Assembly: GCA_951799405.1 (NCBI GenBank)
Contig: OX637334.1
Coordinates: forward strand, 4,092,001 to 4,156,000
Length of the DNA stretch: 64,000 nt
Source: Agapetus fuscipes
Taxonomy: Eukaryota > Arthropoda > Insecta > Trichoptera > Glossosomatidae
Reading direction: 5' to 3'
The translations under genes and the position numbers were made by a program. Under the pieces are notes generated by a model. It ran no database searches and had not been told where the DNA came from. It worked only from the letters and a program-made list of their open reading frames with translations. This document shows positions 21,655 through 32,395 of the stretch, piece by piece (position 1 is the stretch's first letter; the number at the start of each line of letters is the position of its first letter).

Positions 21655-22130
21655 ATCTAATCTAATCTAAGTTGCAAAGATATGTTACATTGGGGATTCA
21701 CATTATATGCATTCTCACAAGCAGACGCGTACAAGTTCGCGCTTGCACATGCCGCATGTGAACCTACAACATAAAAACCCAAATCTCAAATGGAGATACC
21801 CCCTGAAACTTTTGCCGTCCTTCCCTAAAAACAGGGGTGACGTTGACAAAGTGAACCATTTTTACAACATGGGTGGTCAGCCACATACCAATCAGATTTT
21901 AAAGGAAAAAAAGTGATAAGGTAAGGAATGATTTCGTGAGGGAAGAGTGCAAAATAAAGTGTGAAAGTGAATATACAAAGAAGTTAGAAAGAAAATAGCT
22001 TGTACTTGTGGAGAGAATGAATGAGGAAAATGTACGTTGTAAGAATAGATGGACGTCGCGTCGTGGTAAAGGAAGACCAAGAAAGAAGTGATTGAACATT
22101 CTGGGGAGAAGGACTAGGTATGTAGTACCT
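21655..22130 (-). mobile_element. family L copy plus inverted LINE coding fragment
   Basis: 21655-21896 is a minus-strand family L tail. From about 21900 to 22090 the plus strand encodes KSDKVRNDFVREECK and later RGKGRPRKK, the same protein segment as residues ~190-255 of the ORF at 24064-24987, in broken form. The opposed orientation fits a 5'-inverted LINE insertion. Confidence 0.65.
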
Positions 22131-22490
22131 GCCTGAAAAAACCCACCCACTTTCTCTTCCCTGTCTTGAATTTTGATTAAAAAAATATTTTTACAACTTT
22201 GCCTCTGAAGAGGACGCATAAAGTCCAATAGCACTAAGGCAATTAAATTTTAAAAAACTCCGAAAATAAAAATGTGCCTATATATAATATTTGTAATGAA
22301 TTTTTACTCCGTAAATGCACAAACTTTACAAAATTGTAATAAAATTGAAATTAAATTTGATATTAAAATAACAGCGAAAATTTACAGCTATAGTTTTGAA
22401 GTAGAATTGAAATTATATTAAATTTAATGGAACTGAATTAAATTAACTTCATTAAATTAAACTACGATGAAAGTAAAATTTAATATTAAA
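22130..22490. other. AT-rich, no gene recognised
   Basis: 22490-22530 resembles the last ~30 bp of the LINE ORF (GCCGCCAACATTGCAGATCA). Confidence 0.5.
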
Positions 22491-22547
22491 GCCAGCGCCG
22501 CCAACATTGCAGATCAATCAGTTTGATGTGGCGTCTGGAAACTATTT

Positions 22548-22780
22548 ATTTTCATAGCCTGCCTTACGCCAACCACTTTGTTAGATGTGGCAGTTTTCCC
22601 GCCACCAAATGAACAGGTTTAAATATATTTTGAAGCATGAGTACACCTCGTTGGTAGTTTAAATAGGTTTGAAATAAACATCAAATTGATAAATGATTTC
22701 TGACTCTCATAATGGGAACTGAACCTTAACCCTCAGGCATTCAACAGAAGCACTCTTTCAACTAAGCTATCGCCCAAACA
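22548..22780 (-). mobile_element. degraded S1 SINE
   Basis: GCCTTACGCCAACCACTT, GGTTTGAAATAAACATC and a diverged head ending AGCTATCGCCC. Confidence 0.55.
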
Positions 22781-23059
22781 ACACAGTAGAAAAAATACAT
22801 AGAAGAAGTACATAAAAGAATATGAAGAATAAAGAATGATTGCTAAAGTAACTAATTAATAAAATCGGTAACAAAAAAAATATTCACTTAAAATTATATA
22901 TCCAAAAAGTTTTCGGTAAATAATATTTCTTCTAATCTTACTCGGCACTAATCTTTATGTATATCCGTACATAATTATCATTGCTTCAAAATTGGCACAT
23001 ATATTCATAATTATAAAAATCACTCTAACCATTTAAAAAGCTCTACGTTAATGCGTCTT

Positions 23060-23235
23060 ATATCAAATATCGTCTTGCCTACGATGCGCTCCGTTCTATT
23101 GTCCACGCCAGAACAGCGAGCTTACTTGGCGTAGCCGATCTTATTACGGTAAGAAACAGCTTTGAAAGCGTAGACGATACGACGCGCTAGGAAAGAATAC
23201 CAACGCGTGGGTAACTTTGAAACACTTGCCATTTC
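23060..23235. repeat. dispersed repeat, inverted partner of 14062-14228
   Basis: Carries TACTTGGCGTAGCCGATCTT and CCAACGCGTGGGTAA. Confidence 0.55.
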
Positions 23236-23239
23236 AAAT

Positions 23240-23836
23240 GAACAAAAGCGAAATATTAAAACTCTTTTGAAATATTAAGTTCCATGTGGATTCTTTAATA
23301 GAATTTAAGTAAGAAATAAGGATATAAATGTTATTTTAGATATTAAAGGGGAAACGAGCATTGACATAAAAGTTCGTAAACTTGAACATGCTTGTACCTA
23401 CACTGAACAGTCATATGTAGTCCTTCCTTATACTATTTATTGTAATTAATCAATGTAGCTCAGTGCATAAGTATGCGATCTTTAATTAAACATAATGATG
23501 AAATGTCGCTACTTTTTTCTACAATGGGATTTATTTCGCAAATTTGTCCCGTTTTTGTTAACTCATAAGTAGTCAAACTTTTACTTAAATAAATATTTAG
23601 ATAGACTACAAAGGTTCGTAGTTTTAAAAATATTTTTAAGACATAACTGGAAAAAACAATATCAATAAGTTTCTTATTGGTTTATATATATGGTATTCCA
23701 GTTTAAATTTGATAAACTACATATGATGAATGCCAAATAAACAAATAGTACAAAGTGTATAGAAGCTTGCATAATGTGTAACATAATTTATTATACGTAA
23801 AGGGACAAACTTACATTCAATGACAATTTTTCAGTT
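23240..23836. other. AT-rich, no gene recognised
   Basis: Nothing recognised. Confidence 0.5.
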
Positions 23837-25156
23837 AATCTTTTGAACATAAGCCTTGCAACTCTTGCCGTCCTTCCCTGAAACAGGGGTGACATTGGCA
23901 AAGTGAACCAATTTTTATATTATGGGTGGTCAGCCGCATAACAACCTATAAGTCAAGGAACATACATGACAAATTACATTTTTTAAAATCAAAGAATAAA
24001 AATAACAATATATACATGGACATAAAAAACTAAATCATAAAACCAAATTCACTTTAACAAACCCTAGCCGCCAACATCACAGATCAACCGCCATTTCTTT
24101 CTATCCTTGCATACTTCTTTCATTTCCTCCAGAGTCATAACCTTCTTCATACAAGCTCTTCTTTTATTATGACTCTGGATATTCCATTCATTCGCAATTT
24201 CGGATATTTGGTCCATCCATACCTTTCTCGGTCTTCCTCTACCACGACATCCATCTATTCTACCAACATATACTTTCTTCGTCAGTCTTTCCTCATTCAT
24301 TCTCTCCATATGCCCAAACCATCTTAACAAACTTCTTTTAATCTTCACTTTCACACTTTCTTTTGCACCACATTCTTTTCTTACAAAATCATTCCTCACC
24401 CTGTCACTCCGTTTTTTCCCAATCATACTTCTTAGAAAGTCCATTTCAACAGTATGGACTTTACTAATTTCACTTTCATTCACCGTCCAGGCCTCGCTTC
24501 CATACATCAAGGTGGGTAAAAGTATGCCACTGCGTACCGCCAATCGAGCATTTTTAGAAATGTTTTGATTTTTGGCGATACAAGCTGTGGCACCCAGTAC
24601 ACACCTGCCCTTCATTACTCTTCTTTCAAGTTCACCTGTCATTCTTCCATCTTTCTCAAACTTACTTCCCAAGTATACAAACTCATTTACCACATCAACA
24701 TTCATTCCGTTTATTCTAAATTCGTAGTTCGTATTTTCTTCATTTCTTTCAAAAATCAAAACTTTCGTCTTACTTGCATTCAATTTCAAATAATTACCTA
24801 GCAGAGCTTCGTTCAATCTAGAGAGCATCGTTTGCAATTCTACTGCTGAGTCCGATACAAGAACAGCATCATCCGCATACAGTAGAACACTCACTTTGCT
24901 CTCTCCTATCATTAATCCACAATCATCAAGTCTAGCATCTCGAACACACTTGTCCATGACTATGTTAAATAGCCATGGGCTCATCACACATCCTTGCCTT
25001 ACACCCTTGGGTTTTTATATTGTAGGTCCACATGCGGCATGTGTTAGCGCGAAATTATACATATCTGCTTGTGGGAATGCATTTAGTATAAATCTTAAAT
25101 GATATATATCTTTGCAGCTTAGATTAGATTAGATTAGATTAGATTAGAATCTTTTG
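23837..25156 (+). mobile_element. RTE-like LINE insertion with twin-priming 5' inversion
   Basis: Flanked by AATCTTTTG on both sides (23837-23845 and 25148-25156). On the plus strand the order is as follows. First comes the inverted first half of family L (23846-23960), then the inverted 3' UTR, then the inverted coding region (24064-25005). After these the second half of family L follows in plus orientation (about 25010-25130), ending in (GATTA)n. This is what is expected when the 5' portion of a LINE cDNA is inverted during insertion. About 9 bp (TTTGAGATT) are lost at the switch point. Confidence 0.85.
24064..25005 (-). CDS. RTE-like LINE reverse transcriptase, C-terminal part
   Basis: An open frame of ~310 residues starts at the cut point with GVRQGCVMSPWLFNIV. 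LLYADDAVLVSDS follows (catalytic YADD, about residue 37-40 from the ATG at 24987), then LNASKTKVLIF, FVYLGSKFEKDG, LMYGSEAWTVNE, RWFGHMERM and RGRGRPRKVWMDQI. It ends ...DRKKWRLICDVGG and a stop. Known: this RT, YLGS, YG.EAW, GH..R and GRP..W.D series is typical of RTE-clade endonuclease LINEs. The endonuclease and the first RT blocks are missing because the insertion is 5' truncated. No internal stop, so the insertion is not old, but it cannot be autonomous. Confidence 0.85.
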   Translation of the reverse strand, partial: GVRQGCVMSPWLFNIVMDKCVRDARLDDCGLMIGESKVSVLLYADDAVLVSDSAVELQTMLSRLNEALLGNYLKLNASKTKVLIFERNEENTNYEFRINGMNVDVVNEFVYLGSKFEKDGRMTGELERRVMKGRCVLGATACIAKNQNISKNARLAVRSGILLPTLMYGSEAWTVNESEISKVHTVEMDFLRSMIGKKRSDRVRNDFVRKECGAKESVKVKIKRSLLRWFGHMERMNEERLTKKVYVGRIDGCRGRGRPRKVWMDQISEIANEWNIQSHNKRRACMKKVMTLEEMKEVCKDRKKWRLICDVGG

Positions 25157-25159
25157 GTT

Positions 25160-25880
25160 ACGTTTAAAGTCACAATTTTTTATCAAAACAACACACTAGG
25201 ACGAGTAATTTAAAATATATCAGGAGACGTAAGTAAACACATTTTTATTTCAGCTACTTCAAAAACTAGTTTTGAAACTGCATCCGTAACAAAACTTTAA
25301 ACGAATGTCAAAAAAGTTGGCTCACTAACCGTTTTCTAAGTTAACGTTACAGCAATATATTATTAAAGTTTCAATAATAGTTTGGCAATATTAAACTGGA
25401 TCAATATGTTGAACAAATGAGAAGCCTTCAAGTGTTATTTTTTTTGTTTAATTTTGTCTTCTAAATTATCTTCAAGTTTTTTTAAATCAATGACGAAAAA
25501 TTGATATTTTGTGTCTTACCAGGTTTGTTAAAAGTATCCGTTTGTTGTTTCGATGCTCTCAGTTGATGTGGATTGCTCAGAACGAACCAAACAATGGCGA
25601 GTGTGTATGTGTGTGTTGCGTAGAACGCTCACTCGTGGTGCATTATCATGTGTGTGTGTTTACGCGATCCAAGTGAACTCACATCCGCTCCCACTGAACA
25701 CCTATGGAAAACTGGTCACCGAGGCAAGGCGACACTTCCCAAATAGAGTGTGGATCATGCTTAATGATATGCCAATCGGGGAGTGACCATCAATCTGGGA
25801 AAGGTGTTAAAAATCGACTTTTGGATACAACCAAAAAAATTGAAACATTCGAAATAAAAGCTTAAAATCGGCTCATGGAT
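25160..25880. other. no gene recognised
   Basis: Includes a 77-residue plus-strand ORF (25553-25786) with SHPLPLNTYGKLVTEARRHF and PNRVWIMLNDMPIGE at its end. I do not recognise it; a host exon or old element cannot be excluded. Confidence 0.4.
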
Positions 25881-25884
25881 TCTG

Positions 25885-26200
25885 AGATGAGGACAATATC
25901 AAGCTATCTTTTCACCTTATAGGATGTCTTCCAGCTGGGCATTGACCAATTGACATGTCATTAGTCACAATGTGTGCGAGTCTTTCAGGACTCATTCTTG
26001 AAACATTATGTCTCCAAAAATTTCGTTCTGAATTTGCTTCATCTTACTATGCTCTCTATTTCGCAGGCTTTTCGTGTGTTCTCATTGCAGTTATGAGTAG
26101 CGTGTCTGCTCTAGTTTCTGCACCGTAGGTCATTATACATATTTTAACAAAACCACGCCAACTTTACATAAAATATTCTCTAAGCCTTTTTTATGCCGTA
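25885..26200 (-). pseudogene. old LINE reverse transcriptase remnant
   Basis: The minus strand reads MTYGAETRADTLLITAMRT (compare LTYGAETW...). Towards 25885 it shares CAGCTGGAAGAC-type sequence with the remnant at 39880-40040. Confidence 0.5.
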
Positions 26201-26795
26201 TTTCTTTCTGCTAGTCTTTTTTTGTGATCCTGAAGATAGGCACCCATCAAAGCAATTGCACAAATCTAACTGCTGTAAAAAAGAGCGTTTGTGTGCTTCT
26301 ACCAAACCACTGTCTTAGGTTCTTTAACCAGGAAGAACATCCACCTACGACAATGGTGTAATGAAAGCACCAAATTTTATTAAGAGCAGCAGTGCTTAAC
26401 CACCATAAAAGCTGATATTCAAAAAGAGTAGTCTCAAAAGAAAAAAAGCCTCTACAGAAGTAGTGTTTGCGTGTGAAACCAAATTAATTGATTGTTTCTA
26501 CGTTACTATAGTCAAGACGTTCTACAAGAAATAAACTAAGCTACGAATTGCCGTAGCATATTTATTGCGCGTAGCATCCTAGAGATCGTCCATGTCTTAC
26601 AGAAACTGTTTTGTGAAGATAAGAAGAACTTTATTTTGCACTTCAATGACATGCATCAAAACATAAAAGGATGAACAATTATTTAAACGCCTTGAAATAT
26701 TCTCACGGTTTTTATTAAAATGTTGAAGTACCCTGATCTACAGTCTTCTATAAAATTGTGTTCCAGTTATCCATGTAACCTTACTAAAGACGCAT
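26200..26795. other. no gene recognised
   Basis: Nothing recognised. Confidence 0.45.
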
Positions 26796-26799
26796 GTGA

Positions 26800-27270
26800 A
26801 AAAGATGTATCAAATGATGACCTGTGTGGCGAAAATGCATTAAACAATGACCTGTGTGACAATACTGTATTAAATGATGATCTGTTTGATAATAATCATG
26901 AATGTGCAATCAACAATGATCTAGGTATGTGACAAAAATGTATCAAATAATGACCTGTGCTACAAATATGTACTACCACTTGATTACTCCTGTGTGGCAA
27001 AAATCTATGAAATGATGACGTCCCTGACAAATATGCATTAAATAAAGTCCTGTGTATCAAAAATGTATCAACTGACGACCTGTGTGAAAAATATACATGA
27101 AATCATGACCTGTGTGCTAAAATATATCAACTAATTATTCATACCACAAATACATATATCAAATTATTATGACCTTTGTGAATTATGTACTAAATAATGA
27201 CCTGTGTGACAAAACTGTATCAAATGGTAATATTTGTGACAAGTAAGCCTGAAATGATGACCTGTCTGAT
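26800..27270 (+). repeat. degenerate ~33-bp minisatellite (AATGATGACCTGTGTGAC)
   Basis: About 14 diverged units built on CAAATGATGACCTGTGTGAC and AAAAATGTATCAAAT. The first four units are open and read NDDLCGENAL, NNDLCDNTVL, NDDLFDNN; later units carry stops. Probably non-coding. Confidence 0.75.
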
Positions 27271-27660
27271 CACTTTCAGGATTTCGTGGTAAAACCATGG
27301 GCATCCTTCGTTCTCCGTGTCGCAGCATCACCGGAAGTCCTCGTGGTAGGAGAGGGGGCAGCTAGTGCCACCGGCATCTGCAGTCGAGGACATTGTCCCT
27401 CCACTTCCGATCTATGCCGAGCGCAGGCGGGCACGCCCGAGCACTTCCGATGTCCGGCGGGGTCACTGTATCTGTGGCGTGTCGGCTATTATGATGATCA
27501 CCCACCGTGATGTGATCGAAACACTGTTGATTGTAATGAGTGCGCCCTGCTACACATCTAGCATTCCTATACTTGTAATTATAATGTTGGCAACACAGTG
27601 CATAGTTTAAATAGATGCAAGTACTCGTACATAGCGAATACACAAATTTTCGAGAAATAT
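27271..27660. other. GC-rich island in AT-rich desert, unrecognised
   Basis: 27290-27520 is clearly GC-richer than its surroundings and open in more than one frame (for example residues PLPIYAERRRARPSTSDVRR on the plus strand). An AG precedes it (TTTCAGG at 27276-27282). It could be a host exon or a dead element; neither can be supported. Confidence 0.35.
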
Positions 27661-27664
27661 AGGT

Positions 27665-28005
27665 AGATGTGAGGCTGACCCTCCATGCTGTAAAAATTTG
27701 GTTCACTTTTGCCAATGCCACCCTGTTTCAGGGAAAAGCGGCAAGGGTTGCAAAGTTTATGTTCATGTGAGGTTTGGTTTATTTTGTATGTACCTACACA
27801 TACAAATCTAATCTAATCTAAGTTAAGCAAAGATGTGTAACATTGGGGATTCACGGACCTACAACATAAAAACCCAAATCTCAAATGAACATGCACCCTA
27901 CAACTCTTGCCGCCCGTCCCTGAAACGGGGGTGACATTGGCAAAGTGAATCATTTTTTAAAGTATGGATGGTCAGCCTCATTCCAACCTATGAGTCAAGG
28001 AATAC
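27665..28005. mobile_element. inverted pair of family L copies
   Basis: 27665-27800 is a plus-strand 5' half (TGAGGCTGACCCTCCATGC). 27803-28005 is a minus-strand copy beginning with the TAATC tail and ending CCTATGAGTCAAGGAA. Confidence 0.7.
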
Positions 28006-28009
28006 AAAC

Positions 28010-28720
28010 AATTAATTACATTTTGATTGATCATTTGTCAAAATTTTAAAGTGAAAAAAAAACATATCTCCTCAGTGGTCTGCGACCCCGGGGGTGACAT
28101 TTTCTTAAATATTTCTTATTATTTATCCTAGAGTCCTCTGCACGTACGTACCTTGCCTGAATACAAAATATGGAGAGAAAATCCTAAAAATAAAAAACAC
28201 CGCCCTCTTGATTTCATTACAGGTACGATGTTTGACCTAAGCTCCGCGTTGGTACGGATACGTCATCTGCCACCCTCGAGTAGGTATAAGTCCATTTTGA
28301 ACACAATAGCCTATTGATGCCGAAAAAAGCATGGCTGCCGCAAGTAAGTCGAAGTCTTCGCTTGGAAGAGGAAGAAGAAGGGAATTTTCATTCCATTTTC
28401 GTGGGAGTTTGATGCCCAGATTGCATCTGAAGTCATGTTAACAATGGCATTTGCATTTGATCGGCAGGATGACACCTGCACGGTCTGCTGAATTGGCTGG
28501 TCCATTTTCAAGGGCGTTCCCGCGATACTGAAGTCATCGTGATCTCATGCCAGCTAGCAACTATGAGCTGAAGAGTAGGCCCGGATAAGGGGGGTTCGAG
28601 TGGTGTGACCGAACTAGGGCCCCCGCGTCTATAAGCCCCAAATGACTTTTAAAAAAATACTGTTTTTTTTCCTGTAAGAAATCCTGTGCCTGGGATCTAT
28701 GACACTTGTTGTACCTAGTG
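28010..28720. other. no gene recognised
   Basis: Includes a 66-residue minus ORF (28311-28511) with no known domain. From 28570, a G/C-rich repeat (GGGGGTTCGAGTGG, CTAGGGCCCCCGCG) resumes after the S2 SINE at about 29060-29285. Confidence 0.4.
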
Positions 28721-28724
28721 CCGC

Positions 28725-28965
28725 AGGTGTACGAGCATGATCGTCGCTACAAAGCGCCAATACTCAAACAAGACCCAGATGCTGTAAGGCTGGATGGACC
28801 TTTTTAGTGACCGTTCTTTAGTAGAGGTTTTATGATTTTTTTCAACCCAGCGAAGAGCATATTTGGAAATATAAATTGTATGTTTTTGTACTCCGCAGGG
28901 ATCCGAATCCACAACCTTCCACTTACGAGTCGGAAGTGTTGCCACTGGACTACGGACCGGTCCAA
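28725..28965 (-). mobile_element. S2 SINE
   Basis: Head GACCGGTCCGTAGTCCAGTG with B box GGATTCGGATCCC on the minus strand, and the S2 body. It appears inserted into the GGGCCCCC-containing repeat around it. Confidence 0.75.
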
Positions 28966-29299
28966 AAATTGATCTCAAGGACTAAATTTTATCACTTTTG
29001 ACTCAAAAGGCCACATTTCGTACAGAGGAAGACACTGTTAGTTAAGAAATAAAAGTATCTATAAACGCCCCAAATGACCTGAATGGGGGCCCGAAAATTT
29101 CAAGCCAAATTTTCGGTAGTACCTACTGTTTCTTACCAATGTAGTGTATATTTATTTTTAAACCATTCAAACAATATTTTCTTCAAGTGCATCGTTTGTG
29201 TTGTGAAAAAAGGGGAGGGAAGGTATGGGGACCCCGATCTTTTGTCTGCACCAGGGCCCCCAGAGAGGTTAATGCAGACCTGCAGGTGACGATGCGCTT

Positions 29300-30060
29300 T
29301 CATGATCGGCAATTTGGATGCGATGAACATGATTATTTTAATGGGTAGGTATGCAATTATGCAAGTACAATTTTTAATGATATTTTGTACTAATGCAGAG
29401 AAATGTGGACAAAAATGGGCAAATATGATGAAAAACTACGTATCTGTCCTCTTGAAAATGACGTAAGCAAGTCGAAAGTAGGTACTCGAGGTGAAATAAA
29501 TACTCAATTTGTGAAAAAAAAAAACTGTTTTCTTTTTATTTTGTAGAACTTCTCATAAAAACTAAGAATAATAAAATTAGAGAAAATGGGAAAATGTGAT
29601 GAAAACTAAAAAAGCCAAAAACTGAACGATAAAATGGAACGATGAAAAACTGAAAAAATCATAAAATCAAGGGGCAAATGTGATGAAATAGAACATTATA
29701 AAAGCAAGGATAAAATGGGCAAATGGGATGACTGACTAATAAAATCATTATCATCATAAATTTGGATGTGATCATCACGTCATGTCGATTGTAATGGGTG
29801 TGCAAAGTAGGTATAAACGTTAATAATATTTTGTACTTAGAAAGGAGAAATTAGACAAAAATGGGCAAACGGCAAACTAACAAAATCATCGTATCATCAT
29901 TTTTGGTGTGCTGTTGGTACCGCATGATGATTTTAGTGGGTATGCAATTAAGTACTTAATGTGAAACAAAATTTTGTACCTATGAAGGAAAATATAGACA
30001 AAAATGGACAAAAGTGATGAATAACTAGCGAAATTGTTAAGGCAAAGATAAAATGCAAAT
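29300..30060. repeat. three diverged tandem units of ~120-150 bp
   Basis: Units at about 29308-29440, 29755-29885 and 29900-30030 share TGATTTTAGTGGGTATGCAA-like, ATATTTTGTACTTA and GACAAAAATGGGCAAA segments. The sequence between units 1 and 2 repeats GAAAATGGG...GTGATGAAA motifs. Confidence 0.55.
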
Positions 30061-30865
30061 TGTATGAGTGGTATAAAAATGTGTCATGTAGGTAGGTAGG
30101 TTAATTATATGAGTAGAATAAAAAATAAAATGGCAGATACCTATCTAATGATGTTTTTTTTTCAAAAATGGAAATTAACCGAAATGGGAATCATCGCACC
30201 CTAGCATGGATTTGTAGGAAACTCGATGCACCCTAGCCTTTTCGACTGAAACGAAAATTCCATCAAATTAACTAACTACCTACTATCAAGGTAGAAGTAA
30301 CAAAAAAAACATCTTCTCCACCTTATTATACAAAAAGAACTCAAAGACGGTGTGAACGAAAATTATTTAAAAAAATCGTTTAAGAACTGCAGCATCTACA
30401 CTGAAAAAAATAATGATGTTATGTAGGTACCTACTTTTTATACTTTCATGAATTTCATTTTTTAATTAGGTTTAACGCCATCTGTGTGTGTGTACCAGAA
30501 GCTTAAATGAAAAGTTAAAAAAATGTAGGAAAAGTCTCATAGATGGCATTGCTCCATTATTCCACAATAAAGAACGTTATCTCAGTACGTATGTATGTAT
30601 GAATTATGTGGGTATTTTATAAATAACATCCAAACCAATTTACATATTTTATTTGAATTAATTTCTCACATAGACTAAAATTAATCGTACCTTTTTAGCT
30701 AACGTATCTTTGAAAAGTAGAACAAGAAAAAATCTTATGATGCATTCACAAATATGGCATTATTAATTGAATATGAATCTAAAAAGACCAGACTGCTTTA
30801 TTTTGTCGAGGCTTAATAAACATGACGCATTATTCTCACTTCAACCGTATTACAAATAAACAGTT
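30060..30865. other. AT-rich, no gene recognised
   Basis: Nothing recognised. Confidence 0.5.
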
Positions 30866-30867
30866 CT

Positions 30868-30990
30868 TAATATACACACCCTACAACTTTTGCCGACCTT
30901 CCCTGAAACAGGGATGACATTGGAAAAGTGAACCATTTTTTACAGTATGCTCGGCCAGCCTCATACCAACCTATAAGTCAAGGAATAAAA
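30868..30990 (-). mobile_element. family L, 5' half
   Basis: Ends CCTATAAGTCAAGGAATA; the 3' half is missing. Confidence 0.7.
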
Positions 30991-31325
30991 AAAAATCATA
31001 GCTCTCAGCTCGTATTGTTTGGCTTTTTATAATAGAGGGCCGGCAATGGAAAATGCGCGAACCAAAAGCTTGGATATGTTTCTTTCCTGTTGGTCTCTAC
31101 GGAAGGCACTTAAAAAATGTATATTACTGGCAAAGTCAACTGTTGATATCTAACGGGTAAACACTAGTTTATTATAATGCAGTTATTAATAGAAAATCTC
31201 TGACGTCATACGTGATGGAAACATCAATAAATTCTTATATTAGCAATTATGGGCCAATAATATTTTCATAATCAATGCACTATTAGAAGAGGTCAAAGTA
31301 TGAATAAACGATTACGAAATTTATT
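30991..31325. other. no gene recognised
   Basis: AT-rich, unrecognised. Confidence 0.45.
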
Positions 31326-31329
31326 TGAA

Positions 31330-31985
31330 AATATTATTATTTGACAAATAGGATGGTATGACACTGACCACCCATACTGCAAAAATTGTTTCACTTTTTC
31401 GATGACACTTCTGTTCAGGCAAGGGCGGAAAGCGTTGCAAGGCTTCTGTTAATTTGAGTTTTAATTTTTTTATTGTGTAAGTTGGTATATTCCTTGACTT
31501 ATAGATTGGTATGCGGCTGACCACCCAAACTGTAAAAAGTGGTTCACTTTGCCAATCGCACGTTTAATAATAAAGAGCAATAAATTAAAAAACCATGAAT
31601 GTTGGGAAATCACGTTTGAAGTTCAGACAGCCAGTACAACTTGTATGGGATGAAAAAGGCGGCCGATGTTTTATCTCGGTCATATTCGTCCAAATTGAAC
31701 GGATGTCGCATTCTACCTATTCTTCTCGCATTGTTCTTGCGTTTTATTACAAAATCTCGATTTTCCCAATTTTCGAGTTATTTCTCTTTATTATTAAGCG
31801 TGCGCAATGTCACCCCTGTTTCAGGGAAGGTCGGGAAGAGTTGCAGGGCTTATGTTCATTTGAGATTGGGATTTATATTGTAGGTGACATGTTTAAGCGC
31901 GAACTTATATGTGTCTGCTTGTGGGAATACATTTAATATAAATCTTAAATGTAGTATATTTTGCAACTTATATTATAGATTATAT
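31330..31985 (+). mobile_element. two adjacent family L copies, the second split by an M1 element
   Basis: A degraded copy at 31330-31488 is followed by a younger copy that starts ATTCCTTGACTTATAG at 31490 and ends near 31985. The younger copy is interrupted after GTTCACTTTGCCAAT by the M1 element at 31557-31804. Confidence 0.75.
31557..31804 (+). mobile_element. M1 inverted-repeat element
   Basis: Ends CGCACGTTTAATAATAAAG / CTTTATTATTAAGCGTGCG, flanked by CAAT on both sides (31553-31556 and 31805-31808). The uninterrupted site is visible in the other family L copies, confirming the insertion. 248 bp. Frames inside are shared by all copies but carry no known domain. Confidence 0.85.
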
Positions 31986-32214
31986 ACATGCAGCACAAGC
32001 ACGTGCATAGCGTAGAGGCAAATACATTTAATAAGAAAAATATTTTTCCCTTTTTCTTGAAAATAACATACATGATATTAATTAATTTGCTAACAATAAC
32101 TCAAATTGAAGCAATTTTTTTAATTTGAAATATTTTTATCATATTGTTGTGCCTACTTTATGCATACATATGTATGCAATGCATATCCCTGATGTAGCAT
32201 GTGTAAGCGCGAAC

Positions 32215-32390
32215 TTACAATCAAAGAGTACTTAACATTTTCATGCAGCTCACACGACGCTCTCATCTCCACTATACAATTTCCTTCAAACTGCCATTTA
32301 CCACACGTTGTATTTAGTGCCTTTTTTTAGGTACCAAAATCCAACTCGCAGTTTTTCAACATCATATGAAAGCGCCGTATTCAAATCATT
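32215..32390. repeat. dispersed repeat (CAGCTCACACGACG)
   Basis: Contains GCAGCTCACACGACGCTC and CCAAAATCCAACTCGCAG; see 20972-21070. Confidence 0.5.
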
Positions 32391-32395
32391 TTCCT

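Noticed and set aside
25025..25147. Telomere-like (GATTA)n tracts
   Set aside because: The insect telomere unit is TTAGG; GATTA runs here are only the short tail of the LINE family and are always next to it.
26800..27270. CRISPR-like spacing of repeats
   Set aside because: The repeats are short, diverged and continuous with no uniform spacers, and the sequence is eukaryotic.
31595..31936. Recurring ~80-110-residue frame in M1 copies (also 41699-42041 and 49950-50204)
   Set aside because: It spans inverted-repeat element sequence and its junctions. No domain is visible, and conservation is explained by the copies being related DNA.
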